NCBI GenBank assembly: GCA_035236585.1
Contig: CP141132.1
Span: forward strand, 48,921,880 to 48,985,879
DNA length: 64,000 nucleotides
Source: Warburgia ugandensis
Lineage: Eukaryota > Streptophyta > Magnoliopsida > Canellales > Canellaceae
Reading direction: 5' to 3'
The notes beneath the pieces were generated by a model, which was given only the letters and a program-made list of their open reading frames with translations, was not told where the DNA came from and did not search any database. A program made the position numbers and the translations under genes. This document shows, one piece after another, positions 1 through 12,610 of the stretch (position 1 is its first letter; each line of letters opens with the position of its first letter).

Positions 1-1299
1 ATTCCCAGGTTGCTTGGGACCTAATATTAACTCAGTTAAGACCATGCACTTTCTCTTCATGCACAGCAATGGTTAAGGTTGTAATAAATTGTTATAATAT
101 GCCAACACCTATGCCCACTACTCATAAAATCATGAGGATTAATCCCATCTGCAAATATTCCAAGTCATAGGTTTCTTGGTTCTTGTCCAAAATCGGGCCA
201 CATGAAGTCTACAAGCTTTCATGTGGGGCTATCTATTAGATGACATAAATAGTTGTCACCTACACTCTCCTCGACATACCATACTATTTTCTTCACTGTT
301 TTTATAATACAAACATTCTTTTGAACCATAAAATGATGGGGGAGGGGAATACCACAGGACCTTTGTAGGAACATCTTTTAGCTGCTAGCCAGTTAAATTA
401 TTATTCAGCTTTCATATTGAATGTCCACAAGTTTCTATGCTTTCACCATCAAATGTATTCCCATTACCATTGAAGCTATGTTTACATTTCCAAATTTGGG
501 ATTGTCAACGATGAGTGTCATAAGGGATTTTTTTCACTAAAGTGGAGCTATAGTTGCCAAATGGTTTTCACTCTACCTTGGCCTCTTGGGAGGAGGTTCG
601 TTGTCCCCCAATGTGCTGACAAATAGCCAACCTATAAGTAAGAAAGAGGGAAGGAAGATCTTGTTTGAAATGTTGAAATCACCATATCTCTTAAATGCCC
701 AAGTTAGCCATATCTTCTTTGATCACACTGGAATGGGGAAGAAAAGAATGCCAATTGTTAGCAAGAAGAAAAAGTGAGATCCTCCATTCTCTACACAATA
801 TCCTAAATGACCTCTCTCATAAGGAGCTTTGACTACTTTTTCATAGTCCGGTGACTGCTGTAATGTTGTGTTGGCAAACATATTAGTAAGGGCAAGTGGA
901 GCAAAAATTAAGCAAGGGAATTCCTATACTATATGGTAAGCATGTGAAATCCTTTGATTGTGTATCAAATATACATCCATGTCTTTCTTGTTCCACTAGG
1001 TAGGAAAAAAATAAATCTTAGATGTCTATTAAGTTTTGTCTTTGTACTCCTTCCTATATAAGATGTAGTTATTAGGGGAAGCTTCTTATACTTCAACCCT
1101 AGTGTAGTAGGGGTTTTTTTCTAACCTATTTTCTCTCCTTCAACAAAATTTTATCCATCACTTTCAACAATTTTATAAAACCTTGATCTAAAAAACTAAA
1201 TCTCAATTTCACATTATAAAGTTCTACAATTGCAAACAACTTAGTGTAAGTTGTACACCCAACATACTATAGCTCATCGGCTTCCTCTTTCATGGAAAT

Positions 1300-1300
1300 A

Positions 1301-1350
<50 letters not shown>

Positions 1351-1351
1351 T

Positions 1352-1407
<56 letters not shown>

Positions 1408-1420
1408 TTACTACTACTAA
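1300..1420. repeat. (TAC)n trinucleotide microsatellite
   Basis: About 40 near-perfect TAC/ACT units run for about 120 bp. They are interrupted by single C-to-T changes (ATT in place of ACT) near 1351 and 1407. On the minus strand it translates as a poly-valine run inside a 75-codon open frame. That frame is a consequence of the repeat, not evidence of a gene. Confidence 0.97.
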
Positions 1421-2274
1421 TTGTTGATGTAGGGGAGTGATCATGAACTTCTCACTAGGAAAAAGACTAATACAAACTGGCTTGATCAAAATACTCAACA
1501 ACCAATATTATACAAATATGTGTATAAGTATGTAATCTATATAGATATAGATAACAGTTAATATGCATGAGCCTTTTATGGGTTTTCTAGCTAAAGTATG
1601 TTGACTCATACGGTTCACATATAAATCGTATGTACACTTCTAGTATACATTGATCACATAGATGAATTCAATTTGTATCAGAGCAGATGATTACATTAAA
1701 TTCATCGAAATAAACATTAATAATCATGAGGTTAAAGGACAAAAATATTACTCAAGATATTTAAAACTCTAACTGTGAATAATCCAACATCTGATAAAGT
1801 GGAAAATGCAGCAAATGCCCATGCTATCCATGTTTCAAGAGTGAACTTTTCAAAGAATGCACGGAGAACTTCGGCATCAAATCAAGCTAAGAAGCAAAAA
1901 TCACAACATCCGTGTGGCGAATGGCCCTACCACTAGGTCTATGGCATATAGTCCTCCCAACTGGACAATGAAATAAGTTCTGTCACAATGGAATGGGTTT
2001 AAACTATCGGAAGTGACTGGCATGTCTAACATGCCCACTATAACTAGACTCCTATGTTCATAAGGCACTACCATCACTATGTAATTACCATTGCCACTAC
2101 GTTTACCATGAATACCACATAGACTCTTTCACTAGTCCCCATGGGCCAGTTAATTGTAACCCTAGGAGCAGTCCCCATGTAAACCATTCCCCATAAGCTT
2201 CTACCAAGCTATTACCTAAATCAAAGGGTAGAGACCAGCCAGCCCTCCTAGCATAGGGTCTCAAGAATTATAGC

Positions 2275-2480
2275 TGCATATAATGTGCTTGCCGCATGAC
2301 TTACAACTACTCATAGAGTGCTTGCTACAAGATTTATAACTGCTCATTGAGCACCTGCCCAAAGCATCAATCAAATAACATATGAAGGTCTTATAGTCAC
2401 TCATAAAGTGTTTTCTAAACATTGATCAAATAATATCCCCAGGACTTACAAGCACTCCTAAAGTTTATAAAACTATTTGC
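2275..2480. repeat. Degenerate short repeat region
   Basis: A phrase of the type 'gacttacaactactcatagag' recurs about three times in altered form, near 2299, 2331 and 2450, with related text near 2390. The spacing is irregular, at about 30-60 bp. The copies are too diverged for a firm unit. This kind of degenerate array also occurs inside LTR G, so it may be an LTR remnant, but I cannot see ends. Confidence 0.35.
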
Positions 2481-2946
2481 TAAAACATAGAGTTTGCGGT
2501 CCCTCACTAGCAAGATGTGCACCTTCTATTTATAACTATGTGGTTTTCTTGTAAGTCTCTTAGAGTATGCCTGGTAACTTAGTATTTACTTTTGTCCTTT
2601 TTAATCTTATCAATATTGGAGTGTTATGAAGTGGCATGGTTTTCCTATGTTATAACAATTTGCTTAAGTTAAGACTTAGTGCAATTCTTCTATCTACCTT
2701 GTCCACTTGTACTAAATTCCAAGTCGTGTTAGTTGGGTGAGGATAGTGATCGTTTTAGGTTTCATCCTAAGTAATGAAAGAGATAAATTCATAGTTCTTT
2801 ACTTAAGTGTCCACCTAATGGTTCACCTTTGTTCCATTCATCCTACTTAGCATAGCTAGGGGTCTGTGTTCTTTTTCCCTTCAATACCTTGTAGCTAATG
2901 CTCAATAGTTTGAGGGAAAATTACATATTTCACATTTGTCACCTAT

Positions 2947-2951
2947 ATGTA
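2947..2951. other. Left target-site duplication of LTR H (ATGTA)
   Basis: ATGTA here matches ATGTA at 6152-6156 exactly. The two copies bracket the TG...CA ends of LTR H. Five bases is the usual Ty3/gypsy integrase stagger. Confidence 0.85.
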
Positions 2952-3454
2952 TGTAACATGTCTAATTTTTTTAAATATCAATTTATTAAATTCTAAGGTA
3001 TGGAATATTGAATTTTTAAAATTTTGGATTTTTAGAAAGTGAAAATTTTATAGGCTTCAAATCAAGTGTTGAAACCTCAATAATTTGATTATACTCGAAA
3101 AGTGAATTCCAATGACAATAAGTTTACCAGAATTGGAGTTCGAACAAAAATGTTGTGATTTTTCTTGTAAAGGCAGTATTATAATTTCAATAAGTGGGTC
3201 CCCTACAAAAATAAGAATTTGACAGTCAATGGAATTGAAAACCATCATTAGCATGACTCACCCATTATTTTTACCAAAATTATAATTTTCAAAATAAAGA
3301 AAACATCATAATTAAAATTTTTAAATAATTAAGAAGAAATTAATTGAAATGATTAAAAGAGGGGGCATTTTGATATAGGCAACCCACCACCACATTTAAG
3401 TGATTGAGTATAGACCATTAAGTTTGTTCCCAAGCCTGACATGCCCATAGGAGA

Positions 3455-3600
3455 AACCCGAAGGGAGAGAAAGAAGGAGAAGAAGAAAAAAGAAGAAGGA
3501 AGAGGAGGAGTAAGAAGGAGAACAAAAGAAGGGGGAAAGATCATATGCCAGGGAAATGCATCATGTCAGTAAGAGAGGGAAGAAGAAGAAGGGTTTATAG
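3455..3600 (+). other. Purine-rich LTR leader of H
   Basis: A GAA/GGA-rich run precedes GGTTTATAGG (3590-3599). By comparison with LTRs A-F, where TATA is followed by a leader and a donor-like site at 250-380 bp, this is probably the transcription-start neighbourhood of H. The TATA match here is poor, so this is inference. The opposite strand carries a 63-codon open frame that is a shadow of the purine tract. Confidence 0.35.
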
Positions 3601-4002
3601 GTTTTGTTAGATTTGGAGTTCAATGGAGACAGTAGCTACTTGGATTATCCATCCAAGATAGTCACCCTCAATGGCACATCTAGGAAGATAGTTTCCCTTG
3701 ATTTGATCATACTCCCCACTCCATTTTGTTAGATCATTCAACTATAAATGATTTGATGGTTTCAAAAGGAAACTGCTAATCACCGTTGCATAGTGGGAGA
3801 TGCCTAGGATTGGAGATCCAAGCCATCCATTATGTTTGTCCCCTCATTTAAAGTAATGCTTCTTATTTGATTTGGTGATCTGACTATTGATGGAGGAGAT
3901 CTCATGTGAATAGAAGTGGATGGCTAAAATTGAGGTACATTGTGTCAATCTGTCCTCAATCAAAAGCTCCTGGTAATAATCCACACATGGGGTTTAGCAT
4001 CA

Positions 4003-4011
4003 AAGGTAAGA
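4003..4011 (+). promoter_or_regulatory. Donor-like splice site in LTR H
   Basis: AAG/GTAAGA fits the plant 5' splice-site consensus. It lies about 1.05 kb into the LTR on the sense strand. Equivalent sites occur in the other LTRs of this window, which is why it is listed. Confidence 0.4.
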
Positions 4012-6151
4012 TCTATGATACCCAACTTTTGATTTGAAGTTTTGAGCAAAATTCATACAGTTTTATGCTAGATCTAGGTTTTTGTAATGATCCAACCATT
4101 GATCTCTAAATCCATTACTAGAAATAGGTAAATACCTACTTGATGTAGCTTGGATTTGACTGAGATTGTCTATCTAGGTTTGGAAATAATCAAACAATAT
4201 CAGTCATCTGGTTTGTTATAGTGTAAACAATACCTGATAATGCGAGATCTAGCTCTGTAGAATGAGATCTGACCATTAGATTACAGTTAGATATGTTACA
4301 TTGAATCATGTAATACGGTCCATCTGCAATTAAATTGGATCTTGATCAAACAAATGTATTAGAAGATCATACTACTATTTTACCAAATGAGATAATGTCT
4401 GCACATTGTCTGTAAAGAAATCTAAAAGTTAGATGATTTTGGATGATATGGACCATTAATCATAATTAAATCTAAATATCTAAGTATATGTGATTGTATT
4501 AAAAATAGAATTTTTATGTGATGTACAAACTGAAGCACATGTAGTCGATCACGAAAAGGGGATGAATAGCTAGTGTAATTGATCAACTCACCATACGAGG
4601 TAGGTTGTTCTGACATCTTGAATTTATCTGTATATTCATATTATAACCAAATTATTGGTCTAGTCAAATAACATGTATTTAGTCAAATGCATGTTAAGAT
4701 AGATTTTAATGAATTGATAGATGATATGATTACCAATTATGAATGTATCATTCTTCAAGGATTAAATGAGATGGTATGTATCTTCCTTTGATGGTGATGA
4801 TATTAGATAATTATTTTATTATGTGGATATTATTTGACATTTGCAAGAATTATTTTGATATATGGATGTTACAAATACATATGATTGATAATGGTAGAGA
4901 TGTGAGGTATCTAAGATACTTAGTTTAGAATTTCTAACACTTGCATTTCATTTATGCATCTCGTTGATTTCATCTCTTGTTTTGATTTGATATGTAACTA
5001 TTATTTGATGCATGATTTGTATTTCATTGTCTTTTTATCTTCTTACATGTAATTGAAGTTTGATTCATGATTTGTACTTGTGGCCTGCCGATGAGGGTGG
5101 CTGTCTAGGTAATAGGCTTCTAAGTGGCAGGCTTCTAGGTACTCATAGTATGGTAGTGCGTTGGGCATTGAGATGAGTTGTGAGATTGTTTATACATGCA
5201 AGATTTGATTTGAAATTTGGTTTTTGGCATGGATTTTCCAATAGTGAGCTGATATGCTCAGATGTATATTTGGCATGGTTTGCCTATGGTAAGCTAATAT
5301 GATCTGATGTATATTTGGCATGGATTTTCCTATGGTGAGCTTATATGCTTTGATTTGATATGACATGGATTTGCCTTAAATTGAATGAAAAGTGATTCAA
5401 TTGTTTTATCATTTTATGGCTAATTTATGTGTGCCGACAGCATGAATTATCCTTTACATGGATATCTTGTGATTTTACATGTATTGGTGTTGTACATGGA
5501 TGTGATTCTTTTATACAAATCGTGATACGCGTGATTATGATTTGACTTGGCATGGATTACTCCTACTTAGTGATCTGATATATTATTAGATGGATTGAGA
5601 TAAAATTTTCCACATTATGAGTCAATATATGATAAGATGCTATGATATGAGATTATTTAAAATGAAATTGAGATATATATGTTATGAATGTTATCCTATG
5701 GTTGAGGCTATATGAATGCATATTGTTCCTTAGAATAGATTATAATGGCCTAGATATCTTATTGTATTTGGCTTGAAGTATGTTGCCAAAGTAGATTCTT
5801 AAACACCTACTAGGCTCAAGCTTGCTGAAACATTGTAATTTGTTTATAATGTCTTAGGTTTTGAAGAAAGTGATTTGAAGGATAAACAACTAAATGTATA
5901 TGGAACCATGGACGAGGACAATAATAGCATGACACTATCCTACCAATGTAAGTATATGACTTATATTTTATCTTCCTGTACATGTATGTATATATGCATT
6001 TTTATAGTTGGACTGTGAGTTGTGACTGGATAGTATCATGAAAAATGTAAAATATATACTCATTGGTTTTTAGAAACTCTAAAATCTATAATTTCTTAAT
6101 GGATTTGACACTCGGGTTTTGTGAAATTTTTTTGTTTTGTGAGTCATCACA

Positions 6152-6156
6152 ATGTA
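6152..6156. other. Right target-site duplication of LTR H (ATGTA)
   Basis: Exact match to 2947-2951, directly after the terminal CACA of LTR H. Confidence 0.85.
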
Positions 6157-6636
6157 TGACATTTAAGTAGGTAATTTCATTCTTAGAACAATTTATACTA
6201 ACCATCCCCATGTCTCAGCTAGAATTTTCACAATTTGGTGTTTGTGTAATTTATGTGCAAATTACGATGTTGGTTTAGTTAATCAATATCTAATTTATAT
6301 AAAGGAAGCCATTCTAATGGGATTTTCATGCATTCATAGGTAAATTAAGGCTTTAAACATATAATCATTCTAGGAAACTAAGTAATGATAGGAATCATAC
6401 AATAAAGCATGACAAAAAACATGGTCCAAGTCATCATTTCCTTTAATGCACCCTTGCTGCTCTAATAGGGAGCATGGATAATTCACCCACATGCTTATTG
6501 TGTACCCTAACTGAGGTCTTTTCAAATGAGAAATTGTAGTTTTAGTAGTTATAACATCAATAAGATGTATTTTCATACATTTAGAACTCAGAAAAATAGT
6601 AGCAATAACATGATCCAAACTAGTGAGCTATAAATA
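6157..6636. other. Spacer between solo LTRs H and A
   Basis: About 480 bp of AT-rich sequence with no recognised element. An 82-codon open frame on the minus strand (6370-6618) resembles no protein I know and has no supporting signals. Confidence 0.5.
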
Positions 6637-7241
6637 GTAACTATAATAACCCCAATTTTTGTAATTGATTGAGAAAATCAATAAAGTTTGAGTTTCAGAT
6701 ATTTTGGGCTAAAATATTAGGGTTATTTAGAATATACTTTTTATAAAAGTACAATCAAATAATAAGACATGTAAAATTGAAATTAAACTTAGCAAACCCT
6801 TCAAAATGAGTGTAAGCATGACAAATTCTTAATTCGGATGAAAAATCTTTAAGTTTCTTCATTTCTTGGACAAAAGGGTAAAATAGTAATTTTACCCAAA
6901 AATCAAAATCTCCCAAAAATCAAAATATGAGACATCAAAATTTAGAATGTACTGAGACATATGAATCCAACACCACTAAGTACACTCAAATCCGAGATCA
7001 TGGGAATAAAACCCAAAATTTTATACATAAATGGCAGAACAGTCTTTTTACACCATGTAGGGCCCACATGGGGCCCACAAGGGACCCAAAAATGAATCTT
7101 ATCAGCAGCCCACGTGAATTCATGGGTCAAAAAACATCAACTGGTCATGGGGAAGAAAAATGGAGCATGGGAAGAGACTTTCATGCCATTTAATAATAAA
7201 AAATTAAATATTATAATCATGAAAAAAAAGACCAAAATCCC

Positions 7242-7249
7242 TATAAATA
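7242..7249 (+). promoter_or_regulatory. TATA box of LTR A
   Basis: TATAAATA lies about 600 bp into the LTR and is followed by a C- and A-rich leader. The same box is found at the same relative place in LTRs B, C, E and F, and in altered form in D. It probably drives genomic RNA synthesis when the element is active. Confidence 0.6.
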
Positions 7250-7535
7250 CAACCCCAAAAGCCCAAAATTTCCAAGAGATATCTCTCTTTTCAATTTCTT
7301 TTTCTTTTTAGATTGGAACAAGAGACCTAAAATCATTTAGGCACTCTGTTTTAGATTTAATTTCATCAATTTCACCATCAAAAACTTCCCACCATTCTAC
7401 AAAACCCCCAAAGCAATTTCAAGATCCAACGGTTCAAACAATGGGAATTTGCAAGAAAGGTGGATCTTAGGCCATATCTTCATTAACAAGGTATTCTTTT
7501 TAAATTGAGCATAGAACTAAGGTTTTTTCTCCAAT

Positions 7536-7544
7536 CAGGTAGGT
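7536..7544 (+). promoter_or_regulatory. Donor-like splice site in LTR A
   Basis: CAG/GTAGGT lies within the conserved phrase CTCCAATCAGGTAGGTGG, about 297 bp after the TATA box. The phrase is kept in A, B, F, C and D. Confidence 0.45.
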
Positions 7545-7780
7545 GGGAATACTTTCTATAGATTTTTAATATTGGTTTATGTAATTTTTAGTTTACTGTA
7601 ATTTATTTTGATGATAAAAAAGGTAAAAATAAAGTAATAAAAGAACCCTTAATTTAGGATTACAAAGTGCTCAGATAAAAATTTTGACTACACTAATAGA
7701 TCCAGAAGGGTCCAAAACCCCTAGGGTAGAATTTTCACAATGATCGGAGACGTTTTGGGCCCTCAATTGAGAGAGGATTG

Positions 7781-8126
7781 ATTGGACGGTCCAAAATAGA
7801 TTGTTCAATCTCTGGATCTAACAGTGCCCAAGACACACACATGACGCACCGTCAGAAACGGTGCACGCGAAAATGTTTCCCGCGCATGCTATGAGTGGGA
7901 TGTTGTCCCAAGCGAGATGATGGCACGTCCGTCAAACCGATGAGCGAACGCGCCCTACAAGCATCTCATTTACGAGCGCGCGGACGACGAACGTCCCGCT
8001 CGTCCCGTCCACGTCCGTGGACGCCCCATGTGGGCGCTTCTACAATTCATCTCAGCAGACGTGCCCAACGAACTGGCGCGTTTCGCTCGACTCGTTCCAC
8101 CTGACTAATCTGGGCCATCCGTTCCT
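7781..8126 (+). other. CpG-rich island inside LTR A
   Basis: About 350 bp is GC- and CpG-rich inside an otherwise AT-rich LTR. It is bounded by ATTGAGAGAG and GGGCCCAGATC. The same boundaries are directly joined in LTRs B and F, which lack the island. It contains a perfect 7-bp stem, 5-nt loop hairpin at 7846-7864. Two overlapping open frames of about 70 codons are not in the same frame as the open frames of the D copies. Confidence 0.6.
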
Positions 8127-11100
8127 TGGGCCCAGATCAATTCCAGGCCCTAGGAAGGACTGTGAACTTCCAAATCACATTCTGGAGTCATCTGAACTCC
8201 AAATTGAGATCAGAAAGAAGCTATGGAAATCTTGAAACCTCTATTTTTCTATGAAATAATAAAATAGACATAATATTCAGTAAAACTTTCTCTATTAAAG
8301 AAACAAGTTTCCAATTACTAGATCTTCAAGATCTGAGATGATCAAATCTTGAAAATATGTTTTAATAATGATATACTATTGAAATAAAGTGATATTTATA
8401 ATTTATTTGGACATATTTGAGATATATTAAGGGATCTACCCATTATGGTAGAAAAACCCTAAAAATACAAAGGGACCCACTTGATCAATGAGATCAAGTG
8501 TGATCAGATCCTTAGGATGGATAAAATGAATGTTGATATAATGAAATCTAATAAATCATGGATGGATTATGACAAAAATAGATCAATATGATCTTTGGAC
8601 CTTAATAAAGAAAATCCCCTAAAAATAACTAATACCCTTAATCAAAGGAAAAGATATAAGATCTAATGGTTGGATCATAAGTAAAGGTTTCTAAAAATGT
8701 TAATGTAATTAGTTTCATTTTATATAATAGCATTTTAAATATGATTATGTTATAAAGCATGCTAGTATAACATTTAGACTTTAGCATGATATGTGATTTC
8801 ATTCTTATCATAAGGTGCTAGATTTAATTATCTTAGGGGCACTTTAGTATGATTTCATGCCATTCTAACTTAGGACCATGCTAGAATTTCATATAAGTTT
8901 ATACTATAGTATGAGATTATACCTTAAGTCCATGTTAGTTTAAATTGAGGTATATTAGAGTAATTTTAAGTACCATGTCTCATTATCATTAAGTGTTAAA
9001 TTATGTAGTTTTATGCTTTGAATTTATAATTCATTTATGGTTAAATGTTATTAGTAGATCTACTTGTTATGAGATAAAGAGCATAAAACATAAAAAAATA
9101 TAATCTAATGAGAAAGTAGAGTTTCATGACACAAATAAGAATGGAGTACTTTGAACTTGATTAATAAGGGTTATAGTTTGTAGGACAATATAAGGATTAT
9201 CAAATCCTTAGCCCAAACTAGGAGAAGAATAATAAACCCCATGAATGGCATTATAAATATTCATGGACTTAATTAAAATCCATTAGAAATAGTATTTAGG
9301 GTAAACATGCTTATAGGAACCTTATGAAAGGTTGAGCTATGGTCATTCTAGTGAATGATGAACATAGTGGTTCATGGGGTTATCTAATAGAGCCTCGCTC
9401 TTCCCCTACCTTCCGTTGATGTTTGTGAGGTCTAAATGCCTCCTTACATGAGGATTGAAGTAACCACTTTGTGTTCACCCATTCAGCTAGTAAGCCTTAG
9501 CCAATTGGAAATAAGAGGAGCAGTCTAGATTTAGGCTTGAATAAGTTACCTTTAACCAGCACATTAGCTGGTTGAATAATAATAATAAGAGCATAAAAGG
9601 TTAGTAAATTACCTAACCTTAATAAAAACAGTAAGTAAGATAAGGATGATCAAACAAGATCCATTAGATCTTGGATGATCAAGAACAATAAGAATAAGAA
9701 TAAGAATACTATATTGTACTTAGTATGCATGTTTATTAGTGCGCTTGTTATAGTTCATTAGATTTGATAATCCAAACCCTTGATCAAAGATGATTCAAGG
9801 AAGAAAACCAAGATCATCCTCCATAGGGATGATCCAATAACTAAACTTAGATCAAAGAAGAACTAGATGATAGAAGATCTAGGACCCTGATCTTTATCAA
9901 CATGTGTAGATTGTCAATAAATGGATCTATGAAAGATCAAGATCAAGGAGATGGACACACAAAGACTTAGAGATAGAAAAAAATACTTAGATATGAATGA
10001 TCTAAAGATCATTCTAAACATCAGATCTAGTGATCAATAGGATTGTTTATAATTTATATATTGACAATATGTATGGATGTACAGATTACATACATCAGTC
10101 AAGATCATGGAAGATTGGGGAAAAGAGATCAATCCTTAAAGGTAGGAGGATTTGATGAATGCATTACATGAGATATACATGATTGTACTCATGATCTTAT
10201 ATTGACAAGAGTAATGTTAATACTTGTATTAAATCTTTTAAAAACCTTATGATCCAACCACACACATATAAGATGGTTAAGGACTAAACTATAAGTGAAT
10301 AGGGAACTAGAAAATATTTCAGCCCTAAGTAAACTAATATATGGTCTGATATATATGAAATCTATTTTACATACAAGCTTGGAGGCTAGTGAGTTTGTTT
10401 CAATAGGCATAAGCCTAGGGGAATGCTATTGCTAGAGGAGTTATGAGGGTTTGGCCACCCGCTCCTTGAAATTTGATGATATAATAATACCTTGCCCAAA
10501 GAGAGGCTAAAAGTCGGGTGGTGGCAATTATGGGAAGGCTACCACTGTGAAAGTCTTGCCCCCCCATACGGGCAGTGATATAATATTTTCCACCATGGTA
10601 TCAGTGGTGAACAGGGCAGTTATCCAAGCACGCTAGTATGGTTCAGACTACAGCATAGCAACCTTTCTGATTATTTTGCACTATGATGCATATGAGAATA
10701 GGCATAGTGAAATGCCTTATGTTGTAGCATAATGAAATGCTAGGTAATTATATATTACCAATATTTCCCAAGAAGGGAAATTCCCAGTATAAGATTAGTT
10801 GTAATACTAAATTCTCAAAATGAAGAGAATTGATCAACTTAGTTGGGAATGATATTTGACTACTTTCATAAATTTAACTGGTTTACTCATGAAGAGTATG
10901 TATGTATATAGATATACATAAATTACAAAGTAAAGAGTAGAGACATGAATATGTTGAGGGATAATGGGATTATGAAGTATTGGAATTACATTGTCAATTA
11001 TTATGCTTCTTGACTCCCCTACCAAGCATTGCTTGCTAAGATATTGTAAATGTTGCAATATCTCAGATACAGTAAAGGAGAGTTAGGAGCTAAAGACGAT

Positions 11101-11472
11101 AGAAGACTTGAAGAGAATAATCTTCAAGGTATACCCTTGAAGACATGTATTTTTCTTTGTTGAGAGTTTTATTATATGGTGAGCTTCAGTTTTGGATTAT
11201 GTAATTTGGACAAGTACTGTAATAGATTTGGCTGTACTGTGAACCATTGGATGGATCCTTGAAATTTAATAAAAATATATTCCTTCAATGGAATTTTATT
11301 TTGTACACAAATTGTACTTATGTTATGTATGAAGTGGTGACTTGGGTTTTGAAAACAAGTTCTAAAGAAAAGAATTTTCGCTACTTTGTTTTGCGAAAAT
11401 TTTTTACACTCTTAAGGGGCCTGCCTTTCAAAATACTTTACAAATCATGTTACAAAAACCTGGGTCATCACA

Positions 11473-11477
11473 GTAAC
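11473..11477. other. Right target-site duplication of LTR A (GTAAC)
   Basis: Exact copy of 6637-6641. Confidence 0.85.
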
Positions 11478-12034
11478 CCTGCCATCTAATAAGGTACATA
11501 TAGATATTGGTCTGAGATTAAGCTCAATTCATGTCCAAAATTGAAGGTAAAAATTAGAATATTTATAATATTGTTATAATTATAAATAAATTTGGATAAA
11601 AAAAACTTCAAATTGATAGAATTTTCCCTTTGATTTAAGGTCATGCTTTAAACATGCACCCTTGTTGTCACATCTACTTAACATTGCTTAGCTACCACAA
11701 GTTATTTTAGTGAAGCTTTTAATGTAATTGTAGGTTATTGATAGATATAATAATAAAGTATATAGTCAAACTATTCATGCTCGAAATTGATAGTAAATCA
11801 GCCCACTTAAAGCATTTCCTTCTAAGATGCATTCTTGCTATCCAGCAAAGTATATCTTACAAAGATGTTGAATGTTAGTCTAGTTTCACATTGGAATTTG
11901 GGAAATTTTTCTCAGATATCACATCCACTTACTACTCTTTCAAAATAACCAGATAACTTAGCATAAACCTCCTAGCCATGGCAAAAGATTGATTTGTAAA
12001 TAAGAGAGAGTAAGAATCCCAAATTTTCTACACT
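11478..12034. other. Spacer between solo LTRs A and B
   Basis: About 560 bp of AT-rich sequence without a recognisable gene or element. It is probably the older DNA into which A and B inserted. Confidence 0.5.
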
Positions 12035-12602
12035 ATTGCTGTAATGACCCTGAATTTTGTAAATTATTAAGGAAAATTAATAAAGTTTGAATTTTTAGAA
12101 ATTCTGGGCTGGAATATTAGGTTATTGAAAATTCACTTTTTATAGAGATTATATTATGAATTAAAACATAGAAATTATAGATGTACTTGGAAAACTGATC
12201 GAAACAACATTAAGTACGTTCAATTCTGAGTTAAAATGAAAATTCCTTAATTTTTCCATTTGGGGGTAAAATGGTAATTTTACCCATATCCAAGAAATAA
12301 GACCTCAATATTCATGAAGCACTTAGAAATATGATTCCAATGCCACTAAGTACGCTCGATTCTGAGTTCGGACAAATATTGCCTATTATTCTCCAATTTG
12401 GAGTTAAAAGGGCAAAAGGGTCTTTTTACATAAAAGTGGGGCCCACAAAGTGGGCCAACGTTCTAGAAGCACCAATAATTGCTCAGTGCATTATTGCTGG
12501 TAGTGGAGATTGTAGTGGGAATAGAGAATGCATTAGTAATTAAAAATTCTAAAGTAATAAAATGTCTTATCAAAAGAAATGATAAAAAAATTCAAATTTG
12601 GC

Positions 12603-12610
12603 TATAAATA
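12603..12610 (+). promoter_or_regulatory. TATA box of LTR B
   Basis: TATAAATA within GGCTATAAATATGTCCC, identical to the box in LTR F. It is followed by a leader of about 370 bp before the donor-like site. Confidence 0.6.

Larger units (their letters stand above)
1..2951. other. Gene-poor AT-rich sequence, no recognised gene
   Basis: No reading frame here resembles a known protein. The longest open frames are about 60-75 codons, and one of them is only the translated microsatellite at 1300-1420. The sequence is AT-rich and probably old repeat-derived DNA. The only structure I can support is the microsatellite and a faint degenerate repeat near 2275-2480. The right edge is set by the target-site duplication of LTR H. 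Confidence 0.6.
2952..6151 (+). mobile_element. Solo LTR H, Ty3/gypsy (Tekay-like)
   Basis: A 3,200-bp LTR starts TGTAACATGTC and ends TTTTGTGAGTCATCACA. Its ends match the TG...CA termini of the other LTRs in the window, and a perfect 5-bp TSD (ATGTA) flanks it. No internal region or second LTR adjoins it, so it is a solo LTR left by LTR-LTR recombination. It has a purine-rich leader (about 3460-3600), a donor-like AAG/GTAAGA at 4005/4006, and a block near 5082-5140 (GGCCTGCCGATGAGGG plus two AGGCTTCTA copies) that reappears inverted in LTR E2. This ties H to the E lineage. Clade assignment is by LTR style and relatives, since no coding sequence is present. Confidence 0.88.
6642..11472 (+). 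mobile_element. Solo LTR A, Tekay-like, D subfamily
   Basis: A 4,831-bp LTR starts TATAATAACCCC (TG mutated to TA) and ends GGGTCATCACA. The 5-bp TSD GTAAC at 6637-6641 is repeated exactly at 11473-11477. It is colinear over its whole length with the two LTRs of element D on the opposite strand, so it belongs to the same subfamily. In order it holds a TATA box (7242), a CT-rich leader, a donor-like site (7538/7539), a CpG-rich island (about 7781-8126), a long AT-rich middle, and a conserved GC-richer block near the 3' end (about 10430-10610). No interior or partner LTR is present, so it is a solo LTR. Confidence 0.93.

Noticed and set aside
1274..1501. 75-codon minus-strand frame rich in valine
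   Set aside because: It is the translation of the (TAC)n microsatellite, with no other coding sign.
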